This document shows positions 6,882-14,061 of a stretch of DNA of 16,377 nucleotides, in pieces (the stretch's first letter is position 1; each line of letters opens with the position of its first letter). A program made the translations under genes and the position numbers. The notes below the pieces were generated by a model that worked only from the letters and a program-made list of their open reading frames with translations, did no database searches and was not told the DNA's origin. This stretch comes from SZUA-430 sp041477875 (lineage in GTDB: Bacteria; Pseudomonadota; Alphaproteobacteria; Micropepsales; Micropepsaceae). The stretch lies in contig JBGOVA010000101.1 of NCBI GenBank assembly GCA_041477875.1, forward strand, positions 1-16,377, in the 5' to 3' direction.

Positions 6882-6895
6882 TTGATTCAGGTCAA
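6882..6895 (-). promoter_or_regulatory. FNR/FixK-type box before hemN (shared divergent region)
   Basis: TTGATTCAGGTCAA on the plus strand (TTGACCTGAATCAA on the minus strand) fits TTGAT-N4-GTCAA, the same form as the box at 5274-5287. For hemN, a weak -10 candidate CATGAC (6858 to 6853, three of six) follows after 23 bases, predicting a start near 6846. HemN is a classic target of FNR/Anr/FixK regulators. Since the site is nearly symmetric and lies 74 bases before the acyl-CoA dehydrogenase ATG, it might also affect the rightward operon. Confidence 0.68.
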
Positions 6896-6910
6896 TGCCT
6901 CTATCTCCGT

Positions 6911-6929
6911 AACTGACAAATTGTCAGTT
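6911..6929. promoter_or_regulatory. Perfect 9-1-9 palindrome, probable TetR-type operator
   Basis: AACTGACAA, one A, then TTGTCAGTT form a perfect 19-base inverted repeat. It ends 39 bases before the acyl-CoA dehydrogenase ATG. Perfect repeats of this size with one central base are typical of dimeric repressor sites, especially TetR-family regulators that control CoA-dependent catabolic or efflux operons. It covers the place where a -10 box would lie if the neighbouring FixK-like box activated rightward transcription, so bound protein would block initiation. No regulator gene is present in the window. It is very unlikely to be a terminator, having no T-tract and lying upstream of genes on both sides. 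Confidence 0.65.
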
Positions 6930-6968
6930 GTCCGGAGAAAGCCCGTCCGGACGACCGCGAGGCTATCC

Positions 6969-8228
6969 ATGCTTGACCGGCCGGCCGTGCTTAAGAGCGA
7001 GTTCGATCCATCGTCAGCGTCGCTGCTTGATCCGCCGCTCAGCGATGTCCAGACGTCGATGCGCGACGGCCTGCATCGGTTCGCCGCCGAGGTGATGCGC
7101 CCTGCGGGCCGTGCCCTCGACCGCATGACGGCGGACGAGGTCATCGCGAAAGGCTCGCCCTTCTATGCGATGCACGATCAGTATCGCGCCTTCGGACTCA
7201 ATCAGTCCGCGATGGCGGAATTGCCGGCTCAGGAGGCAGCCCTCCTTCAATCCATCGCCTACGAGGAAATGGGCTGGGGCGATTCGGGGCTTGCGATTTC
7301 GATCGGCGTGAACGCCATGCCGGCTTCCGTGGCGCGCGTGTTGGGGGCGCCGGAATTCGCCGAGCGCTTTCCCGAAACGAAATTCGGCTGCTGGGCGATC
7401 ACCGAGCCCGATCACGGCAGTGACATGCTCGATTCCACGCGCCAAGCGTTCGCGACCGACGGGCAGTACGGGCGGCCGAGTTGCATCGCGCGTCGCGTTG
7501 GTGGCGACATCGTGCTGTCGGGACAGAAATCGGCCTGGGTTTCGAACGGCGCCATCGCCGAACAAGCGGTGCTGTTCACCCTTTATGACGACGGCAAGAC
7601 CGGCTTCAGGGGCGGCGTTCTCTACGTTCCGCTGGACGCCAAAGGCGTCAGCAAAGGCCGCCCGCTCGACAAAATGGGCCAGCGCGCACTGCCGCAGGGC
7701 GAAATTTTCTTCGACGATGTGAAGCTACCCGCCGATTGCCTTGCGGCCGACCCCGACGAATATCACGATGCGCTCTACGCCACGCTCTGCCTCGCCAACA
7801 GCTCCATGGGTTCCTTGTTCGTCGGCGTCGCCCGCGCGGCGTTCGAGCACGCTTTGGCCTATGCGCATGAGCGCAAGCAAGGCGGCGTCCCGATCATCCA
7901 GCATCAGAACGTGAGAGCGCGTCTGTTCTCCATGTATCGCAAGGTCGAGGCGGCACGCGCGCTTGCGCGCCGGGTGGCCGTTGCCAACGCGACCGCGGTT
8001 TCGCCGGCACTCCAAGGTGCGATCGCATCGAAGATCACGGCGACGCAAACCGCGTTCGAGGTGGCGAGCGAAGCGGTTCAGATTTTCGGCGGCGCCGGAA
8101 TGTCGCGCGAGTATCCGATCGAAAAGCTCCTGCGCGACGCACGTGCCTCGATGATCGAGGACGGCTGCAACGAGCTCTTGGCCATCAAGGGCGGATCCCA
8201 GCTGACGGGTTGGGAAGGAACGAACTGA
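6969..8228 (+). CDS. Acyl-CoA dehydrogenase family protein
   Basis: A 419-residue FAD enzyme expected to oxidise an acyl-CoA at the alpha-beta bond, passing electrons to ETF. Family landmarks include YEEMGWGDSGLAISIG, CWAITEPDHGSDMLD (flavin-binding loop), the segment from LSGQKSAWVSNGAIA, and AVQIFGGAGMSREYPIEKLL. At the usual catalytic position the sequence reads RDARASMIEDGCNEL. Aligned without gaps to the R-D-A-x4-I-x-E-G-T pattern of medium-chain enzymes, the catalytic glutamate is replaced by Asp398, preceded by Glu397. This points to a divergent member with an unusual substrate. The start at 6969 is set by GAGG six bases upstream; the frame is open to a TTG at 6882 inside the FixK-like box, which is an unlikely start. 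First gene of the seven-gene operon; the thiolase follows after 17 bases. Family certain, substrate unknown. Confidence 0.9.
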   Translation: MLDRPAVLKSEFDPSSASLLDPPLSDVQTSMRDGLHRFAAEVMRPAGRALDRMTADEVIAKGSPFYAMHDQYRAFGLNQSAMAELPAQEAALLQSIAYEEMGWGDSGLAISIGVNAMPASVARVLGAPEFAERFPETKFGCWAITEPDHGSDMLDSTRQAFATDGQYGRPSCIARRVGGDIVLSGQKSAWVSNGAIAEQAVLFTLYDDGKTGFRGGVLYVPLDAKGVSKGRPLDKMGQRALPQGEIFFDDVKLPADCLAADPDEYHDALYATLCLANSSMGSLFVGVARAAFEHALAYAHERKQGGVPIIQHQNVRARLFSMYRKVEAARALARRVAVANATAVSPALQGAIASKITATQTAFEVASEAVQIFGGAGMSREYPIEKLLRDARASMIEDGCNELLAIKGGSQLTGWEGTN

Positions 8229-8245
8229 ACGAAAGGATTCGGCCA

Positions 8246-9478
8246 ATGGCCGCAAGCGCGATCATCGCCGGCGTCGGGATGACGGACTTCGGGAAGTTTC
8301 CCGAACGCGGACTGAAGTCCCTGGCGAGTGAAGCCGTCGTCGCAGCGCTTTCGGATGCCGGCCTACGGCCCGGCGACATCGAGGCGGCCTACATGGGCAA
8401 TGCCGCGGCGGCGCTCATCACCGGTCAAGCAATGATCGCTGGCCAAGTGATCCTGCGCAGTATCGGCATCGGCCGCATCCCGGTCGTCAACGTCGAGAAC
8501 GCTTGTGCAACTTCTGCGACCGCCTTTCAGCAAGCCGAGCGCATGATCGCCTGCGGCGAGTACGATGTTGTGCTGGCCGCCGGATTCGAGAAGCTGTTTC
8601 ACAAGGATAAATCGCGGACCTTCTCGGTTTTCATGGGAGCGATCGACGTCGAGGGCATTCCGCAGTTCTTGGCCTCATTGAGCAAGGCCGACAAGCCGAC
8701 GAACGATGAAGGCGGCGGCGGCGACAAACGCTCCGTCTTCATGGACATCTATGCCGCCGCCGCCCGCCGTCACATGGAGCGCTACGGCACCACCGCGCGC
8801 CACTTCGCGATGGTTTCGGCCAAGAATTCCTATCACGGCAGCCTGAACCCTCACGCGCAATACCGCGAGGTGCTGGGCGTGGACGAGGTCTTGGCGGCAC
8901 CGTCCGTGGCGCCTCCGTTGACGCTGCCGATGTGCGCGCCGATCGGCGACGGCGCGGCAGCCGTTGTCCTGGTGTCGGAGAAAAAAGCGCGCGAGTTGGG
9001 TCTGAAGAACGGCGTGCGTGTGCGCTCGAGCGTGTTGGCCTCCGGTTGGGACGGCTCGGGAACACAGGACGAATCCGTCGTCGAGTACGCGTCACGCAGG
9101 GCATACGAAGCGGCGGCGATCGATCCGCGCGACATCGACGTCGTCGAGCTTCACGACGCGACCGCGCCGGCCGAAATCCTTTGCTACGAGTCCATGGGAC
9201 TTGCGAAGAAGGGCGAGGGTGCGCGACTCATCGAGGACGGCACGACGCGCCTCGGCGGTGCCGTTCCGGTCAACACGTCGGGCGGACTGCTACGCAAGGG
9301 CCACCCGGTCGGAGCCACGGGCGCCGCGCAGATATACGAGCTATGCGAACAGCTGCGCGGCCGCGCCGGCGCGCGCCAAGTCGAAGGTGCGCGCTTGGCC
9401 GTTGCGGAAAACGGCGGCGGCTTCATCGGCGCTGATGCCGCGGCAGCCGTTGTCACCGTGCTTGAGAAAGCAAGGTGA
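8246..9478 (+). CDS. Thiolase-family protein (SCPx-type acetyl-CoA acetyltransferase)
   Basis: A 410-residue thiolase-fold enzyme. The nucleophile is Cys87 in VENACATSATAF, and the catalytic histidines are His303 in VELHDATAPAE and His353 in GGLLRKGHPVGATG. The C-terminus has ENGGG where classical thiolases carry a second cysteine in C-x-G; that, and the HDA motif, place it in the SCPx (sterol carrier protein X)/lipid-transfer-type group, which cleaves branched, steroid or aromatic 3-ketoacyl-CoAs. Such thiolases often work with a separate DUF35 zinc/OB-fold partner; none is seen here. The start at 8246 is set by GAAAGGA eight bases before it; the frame is open to 8210 inside the upstream gene. 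The stop overlaps a GTG that could start the CoA ligase. Most likely catalyses thiolytic chain shortening in the operon's pathway. Confidence 0.88.
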   Translation: MAASAIIAGVGMTDFGKFPERGLKSLASEAVVAALSDAGLRPGDIEAAYMGNAAAALITGQAMIAGQVILRSIGIGRIPVVNVENACATSATAFQQAERMIACGEYDVVLAAGFEKLFHKDKSRTFSVFMGAIDVEGIPQFLASLSKADKPTNDEGGGGDKRSVFMDIYAAAARRHMERYGTTARHFAMVSAKNSYHGSLNPHAQYREVLGVDEVLAAPSVAPPLTLPMCAPIGDGAAAVVLVSEKKARELGLKNGVRVRSSVLASGWDGSGTQDESVVEYASRRAYEAAAIDPRDIDVVELHDATAPAEILCYESMGLAKKGEGARLIEDGTTRLGGAVPVNTSGGLLRKGHPVGATGAAQIYELCEQLRGRAGARQVEGARLAVAENGGGFIGADAAAAVVTVLEKAR

Positions 9479-9483
9479 CAGCG

Positions 9484-11094
9484 ATGAGCGATGTCCCGCC
9501 GATCCTCGCCCATGTCATGCGGGCGAAAGCGCAGGCGCAGCCCGACTTCGACGTGCTGACGTTCGTCAACATTGCGTCCGACGGCACCTTCGCCGACGAA
9601 GTCCGCTCTTACCGCGCCCTGTGGCAGCGAGGATGCATGATGGCCGGCCTGCTGCAAGGCAAAGGCGTCAAGTCCGGCGATCGCTTCGCGATCATCATGC
9701 AAAACCACCCTGAATTCGTTGAGGCGATGATTGCCGCATCGATCCTGGGCGCGATATTCGTGCCCATAGACCCGCGCACGAAGGGAGACAAGCTGGTCTA
9801 CATGCTCGATTTCGCCGAATGCACGGGCGCAATCGTCGCCGACTATGCGTTGCCCAATCTCGCCGATGTTTTGCCGCGTGTTCCGCGCCTTGCCTGGATC
9901 GCCACGTTCGGAAAGGCCGCGAACGACATCGTCGATCCGAGAGTCTTTCGCCTCGACCGCGCGCGCGACGGCGATGCCTGGCAGATGGCGATCCGTTCGA
10001 ACGATCCCGACGCTACGATGCAGCTGCTCTATACTTCGGGAACGACCGGCGATCCCAAGGCCATTGTCGCCACGCACCGTCGGTTTGCGGAAGCTGGCGT
10101 TCTCGGCATGCTTCTGGGCCTTAAGCCCGACGATCGTCTCTACACCGGTCTGTCTTTGACCCATGCCAACGCGCAGCTGATCACGCTGGGTATTGCGCTG
10201 GTGATGGGCCTGCCCGCGGTCATTAGCCGCAAATTCACGAAATCGCGTCTGTGGGACATCACACGTTGGTACGGCTGCACGGTCTTCAATCTGCTCGGGG
10301 GCATGACCGTCGAACTTTATAGCCAACCGCCAAAAGCGCATGACGCGCACAATCCTGTGCGCATGGTTCTGTCCGCCGGAATGCCGACGGCACTGTGGGA
10401 GCGCTTCGCCAAACGCTTCGGCGTCCGGATCTTCGAATTCTACGGCGCCGCCGAAGGCGGCCTGACGCTCAATCCACCGGGCGCGGGGCCGATCGGCAGC
10501 GTCGGTAAGCCGCCACCCAATCTCGAGCTTGCGATCCTGGACGATGATGGCGCGCGCGTGCCCGCGGGAAGCCCCGGTGAGATTTGCTTCCGCCCGGCGA
10601 CGGGCATCTCGCCCGCCGTGCGCTACCTCAAGAACGACGAAGCGTCGAAAAAGAAGACCGCGTCGGGCTGGCTGCACAGCGGCGACGTCGGCCATGTAGA
10701 TGCGGACGGCTGGCTCTACTTCGATCACCGCAAGGGTGACGAGATTCGGCGCAACGGTGAGTTCATCGCGCCCGGCTTCGTCGAGAAGGCGATCGCTGAA
10801 CATCCGCAAGTCGCCGATGTCTTCGTCTACGGCGTGCCGGCGCGCAGCGGCGCACCGGGAGAAAAGGATGTTGTGGCGGCGGTTGTTCCGGTGGAGCGCG
10901 GCCGAATCGATATTGGATCGGTCTTCACACACTGCCGGCGCACGCTCGAACCGAACGCTGTGCCGTCGTTTCTACAGATCGTGCCTGAGATCCCGAAGAC
11001 TGCGTCGGAGAAACCACAGGAGCGCTACTTGCGCGACCAATGGGCGTCCGGCGGACCGAACATCCACGCAGCGGACGATGCCGTCGCCGCTTGA
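9484..11094 (+). CDS. AMP-forming acyl-CoA ligase (class I adenylate-forming enzyme)
   Basis: A 536-residue ligase that should activate a carboxylic acid with ATP and CoA. The ATP loop is LLYTSGTTGDPK (residues 181-192). FEFYGAAEGG around 318-325 is the A5 motif, SGWLHSGDVGHVDADGWLYF with the following DEIRRNGEFIAP is A7-A8, and PKTASEK with Lys510 is the A10 lysine that completes the adenylation site. The overall layout resembles the crotonobetaine/carnitine-CoA ligase and long-chain-like subfamilies, but the acyl pocket cannot be read reliably. I prefer ATG 9484, since AAGG lies eight bases before it; a GTG at 9475 overlapping the thiolase stop would add three residues. No membrane segment. 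As the only activation enzyme in the operon it probably makes the CoA ester that the dehydrogenase and thiolase use. Confidence 0.9.
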   Translation: MSDVPPILAHVMRAKAQAQPDFDVLTFVNIASDGTFADEVRSYRALWQRGCMMAGLLQGKGVKSGDRFAIIMQNHPEFVEAMIAASILGAIFVPIDPRTKGDKLVYMLDFAECTGAIVADYALPNLADVLPRVPRLAWIATFGKAANDIVDPRVFRLDRARDGDAWQMAIRSNDPDATMQLLYTSGTTGDPKAIVATHRRFAEAGVLGMLLGLKPDDRLYTGLSLTHANAQLITLGIALVMGLPAVISRKFTKSRLWDITRWYGCTVFNLLGGMTVELYSQPPKAHDAHNPVRMVLSAGMPTALWERFAKRFGVRIFEFYGAAEGGLTLNPPGAGPIGSVGKPPPNLELAILDDDGARVPAGSPGEICFRPATGISPAVRYLKNDEASKKKTASGWLHSGDVGHVDADGWLYFDHRKGDEIRRNGEFIAPGFVEKAIAEHPQVADVFVYGVPARSGAPGEKDVVAAVVPVERGRIDIGSVFTHCRRTLEPNAVPSFLQIVPEIPKTASEKPQERYLRDQWASGGPNIHAADDAVAA

Positions 11095-11118
11095 ACCGAG
11101 TGCGAAAGGACTGACGTC

Positions 11119-12297
11119 ATGAAGTCGAAACCTCCCGTCGTCGTGTACGGTGCAAGTGGTTACACGGGCAAGCTAATCACTGAGCGTTTGGCGGACGCCG
11201 GTATTCCCTTCGTCGCCGCCGGGCGTGACAAGAAGCGGCTGAGCAAAGCGCTGGCCGATCTGCCGAACGCGAAGAAGGTGCGGGCGGAAGTCGCAGCGGT
11301 CGAACACGACGCGCTTGCGCTTGCGGGATTGTTCGAGGGCGCGCGCGTCGTCGCCAATGTCACCGGCCCGTTCGGTCAGCTCGGGCGCCCCGTTGCCGAT
11401 GCCGCCTTTGCCGCGCGCTGCCATTACATCGACACGACCGGCGAGACCGATTGGATCAGGACGCTCAGAGACGAATACGGCTCTCGCTTTGCCGGCGAGA
11501 AACTCACTTTGTGCCCGGCGCTCGCCTATATGTGGACGGCCGGACAAATCGCCGCCGAGATCGCGCTCGAAGACAACAGCATTGACACTCTCGACATCGT
11601 TTACGCCCCAGGCAGCGCTCCGTCGATCGCTTCCACTCTGTCGTTCATGCGGATGGTGACGCGAACACAGTACCGCCTTGTGAACCGCGAACTCGATCCG
11701 TGGCCGAGCGGCGCGTCGATTCTGAACAGCTTGCCGCATTCGCACGAGGTCGTGCGCAGTCTGCCGTGGGGCGGCGGCGCGGAACCGATCTGGTACGAAC
11801 ATGACGCCCGCGTGCGCAATTGCCGCGTCACCGTAGGTTTGCAGAATTCCCAGATGGTGGACTGGCTTCTGAATTGCGCCGCCGAATTCAACAAAGCGGT
11901 CGGCACAAAATCCGAAGCCGAACTCGAGGCGCTGACGAACAGTTGGGGCCAGGCAGCGGCTTCGACGCCGCCGCGCGAGAACGTGGACGTGAACCGCAGT
12001 GTCATTTCCTGCCGCGCGCGCGGCGCGGAGTCGGGCAAAGAAATCGTTCTCTACGGCGCCGCCCCTTACGAACAAACGGGGGTCTTGATGGCCGAAGGCG
12101 CGCGGCGCTTGCTGGGCAAAGGCATAAATAAGGCAGGCTTCCTGTCGCCGGCCGAAGCGTTCGGTCATCGCAGTCTGATGGCGGCCCTTGCGGCCGCGGG
12201 CTTGCACCAATCACCCCCGGCGAGTGCGCCGCACGAATCCATGGCGGCCCGCCCGCAAGCCGTCAGCCAGCGCCAGTCACCGGCGGAAATTCATTAG
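11119..12297 (+). CDS. Saccharopine dehydrogenase-like NAD(P)-binding protein (possible trans-acting enoyl reductase type)
   Basis: A 392-residue protein whose N-terminus VVVYGASGYTGKLITERL (residues 7-24) is the Rossmann nucleotide loop of the saccharopine dehydrogenase/reductase family. AAGRDKKRL follows as the second strand and helix, then VVANVTGPFGQLGRPVADAA and CHYIDTTGETDWI, which are also family landmarks. True saccharopine dehydrogenases act in lysine metabolism, but this sub-branch includes trans-acting enoyl reductases and many uncharacterised oxidoreductases. In a CoA-ligase/thiolase operon a reductase acting on an enoyl or keto intermediate is more plausible than lysine degradation; this is inference. 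The last 35 or so residues are Ala/Ser/Pro/Gln-rich and probably unstructured. GAAAGGA eight bases before ATG 11119 supports the start, and the gap to the ligase is 24 bases. Family fairly sure, reaction unknown. Confidence 0.82.
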   Translation: MKSKPPVVVYGASGYTGKLITERLADAGIPFVAAGRDKKRLSKALADLPNAKKVRAEVAAVEHDALALAGLFEGARVVANVTGPFGQLGRPVADAAFAARCHYIDTTGETDWIRTLRDEYGSRFAGEKLTLCPALAYMWTAGQIAAEIALEDNSIDTLDIVYAPGSAPSIASTLSFMRMVTRTQYRLVNRELDPWPSGASILNSLPHSHEVVRSLPWGGGAEPIWYEHDARVRNCRVTVGLQNSQMVDWLLNCAAEFNKAVGTKSEAELEALTNSWGQAAASTPPRENVDVNRSVISCRARGAESGKEIVLYGAAPYEQTGVLMAEGARRLLGKGINKAGFLSPAEAFGHRSLMAALAAAGLHQSPPASAPHESMAARPQAVSQRQSPAEIH

Positions 12298-12327
12298 TGA
12301 GCCACCGCGAACGCAGGAGATACGCAG

Positions 12328-14040
12328 ATGAATCGACTTGACGGTGGCGAGCTTCTCGCCCGCACGCTTGCCAAGGCCGGCGTCAAGGACGTGTTCGCCC
12401 TCCACGGCGGCCATTTGGAGTCGTTTCTCCAGGGCTGCGTTCACAACAACATACGGCTGACGGATACGCGTCACGAAGCGGCGGCCGGCCACGCCGCTGA
12501 CGGCTATGCGCGCGTCACGGGCGAGCTCGGCGTGTGCACGGTGACGGCGGGACCGGGCTTTGCGAACGCGGTGCCCGCGATCGTGAACGCCTATCTCGAC
12601 GGCATTCCGACTTTGTTTCTGATCGGCGCACCACCACTTCGAGAAGCCGAAACCAATCCTCTGCAGGGCGGCTTCGATCAAATCGCAATGATTACGCCGG
12701 TCTCGAAATGGGCGCATCGCGTGACGAATGCCGAACGCATCCCCGATCTGACGGCACAAGCGATCCGCATCGCGCGCAACGGGCGTCCGGGCCCTGTCGT
12801 TCTCGAATTGCCGATCGACGTCCTGCACGGTCCGGTCGACGCCGAAGCGGTTGCCTCGCCCACTGGCCTTGCCGTTCGCACACACCCGGCGCCGTCGGCG
12901 GACGAAGTGTCCGCTCTGATCGAGTTTCTACGCAGTGCGCAAAGGCCGGTGATCTTTGCCGGCGGCGGTGCACGCTTCGCGTCGAAGGAATTGCTTCGCT
13001 TTGCGGAGCTCAGCGGCATTCCCGTGTTCGTCAATCCGCGCGGTTATGGGGTGTTGCCGAACGATCATCCGTTATTCGGTAAGGACGTCAGCAACCTTGC
13101 GGTCCTCCCGATGATGGGAGGCGAGGGTCCCGACGCCGTGCTCATTCTTGGTGCGCGCCTAGGTCTATTTGCGGGCGGACGCAGCGGAAAAATCATTCCG
13201 GCGAACGCCAGGATCGCGCAAGTGGACATCGACGCCGGCGAAATCGGCCGCTTGATGTCGCCGGAAGTCGCTGCGAGCGCGGACGTCGCGCAGACGTTGC
13301 GCGCGATGACCGAGCAAAGCGGTCGTAACAAGTGGCCCGACTGGACCGCGTGGTCGGCGAAAGCCGTTTCCCTCAAGCAGAGTCACGCCTTTCTCTTCGG
13401 CAACACCGACGGACAGTCGCCGATGCACCCCTATGGCGCCGCGCGCGAGATCATGAAGGCCCTCGGCCGTGACATGATCTACGTCCTCGACGGCGGCGAA
13501 GCGGGCGCATGGGCGCAGATGCACGTCGAGGTCGACGAGCCGGGCCGCGTGCTGGGTCATGGCTATCTGGGCTGTTTGGGCATAGGCCCGGGCATGGCTA
13601 TCGGCGCCCAGCGCGCGTTCCCCGACAAGCGGGTCGTTCTGGTCACAGGCGACGGCGCCGTCGGATTTCATATCCAGGAATTCGACACGATGATGCGTCA
13701 CGGCCTGCCCGTGTTGACGATCATCTTCAACAACCGCGCATGGGGCATGTCGATCCATGGCCAGGAAGCGATGTACGGACGAAACGCGCATGTCATCACC
13801 GAGCTCGCCGACACCAACTACCACACGGTCGCGCAGGCTTTCGGCTGCCACGCGGAGCGGGTCGATCGTCTTGAGGATGTCGCGCCCGCCGTCGCGCGCG
13901 CGGTCGCCAGCGGAAGGCCGGCATGCCTCAACATCATCGTCGACCGCGAGGCCGTGCATCCGATCACGACCATGCTCATGGGCGATAAGGACGAGAAGAA
14001 GACGGTCATTCCGTACTACGAGAACATCGCGGCGCAGTAG
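12328..14040 (+). CDS. Thiamine diphosphate-dependent enzyme, benzaldehyde lyase-like
   Basis: A 570-residue ThDP enzyme of the acetolactate synthase/pyruvate decarboxylase superfamily. Against Pseudomonas fluorescens benzaldehyde lyase (recalled from memory) the first ~165 residues align without a gap: GGELLARTLAKAGV, LHGGH, DTRHEAAAGHAADGYAR, ETNPLQGG and SKWAHRV are near-identical. Equivalent numbering keeps His26, His29, the ThDP-activating Glu50 and Gln113, while Ala28 is Gly and Trp163 is Ile, so the active-site wall differs. The cofactor motif is GDG at 441-443 through Asn468-Asn469, preceded by GHGYLGCLGIGPG. Benzaldehyde lyase cleaves or forms alpha-hydroxy ketones; relatives include 2-hydroxyacyl-CoA lyases. 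In this CoA-centred operon it may split a 2-hydroxyacyl-CoA or acyloin intermediate, which is inference. AGGAGA seven bases before the ATG sets the start. Alternative label: acetolactate synthase-like, less likely as no small subunit is present. Confidence 0.87.
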   Translation: MNRLDGGELLARTLAKAGVKDVFALHGGHLESFLQGCVHNNIRLTDTRHEAAAGHAADGYARVTGELGVCTVTAGPGFANAVPAIVNAYLDGIPTLFLIGAPPLREAETNPLQGGFDQIAMITPVSKWAHRVTNAERIPDLTAQAIRIARNGRPGPVVLELPIDVLHGPVDAEAVASPTGLAVRTHPAPSADEVSALIEFLRSAQRPVIFAGGGARFASKELLRFAELSGIPVFVNPRGYGVLPNDHPLFGKDVSNLAVLPMMGGEGPDAVLILGARLGLFAGGRSGKIIPANARIAQVDIDAGEIGRLMSPEVAASADVAQTLRAMTEQSGRNKWPDWTAWSAKAVSLKQSHAFLFGNTDGQSPMHPYGAAREIMKALGRDMIYVLDGGEAGAWAQMHVEVDEPGRVLGHGYLGCLGIGPGMAIGAQRAFPDKRVVLVTGDGAVGFHIQEFDTMMRHGLPVLTIIFNNRAWGMSIHGQEAMYGRNAHVITELADTNYHTVAQAFGCHAERVDRLEDVAPAVARAVASGRPACLNIIVDREAVHPITTMLMGDKDEKKTVIPYYENIAAQ

Positions 14041-14061
14041 CGCCGTCATTGAAAGGGCGTT

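Larger units (their letters stand above)
6645..6968. other. Divergent control region between hemN and the acyl-CoA dehydrogenase operon
   Basis: This 324-base stretch separates hemN (minus) from the seven-gene plus-strand operon, assuming the homology-based hemN start. It holds a FixK-like box (6882-6895), a perfect 9-1-9 palindrome (6911-6929) and the GAGG ribosome binding site of the acyl-CoA dehydrogenase (6959-6962). The part from about 6645 to 6857 stays open in the hemN frame, so it may be either a long leader or an N-terminal extension of HemN. I saw no RNA element in it that I could name. Confidence 0.55.

Noticed and set aside
9184..10932. 582-codon minus-strand frame opposite the thiolase and CoA ligase
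   Set aside because: Its sequence has no recognisable motif and mirrors strongly supported plus-strand genes with correct motifs and ribosome binding sites; a typical antisense open frame in GC-rich DNA.
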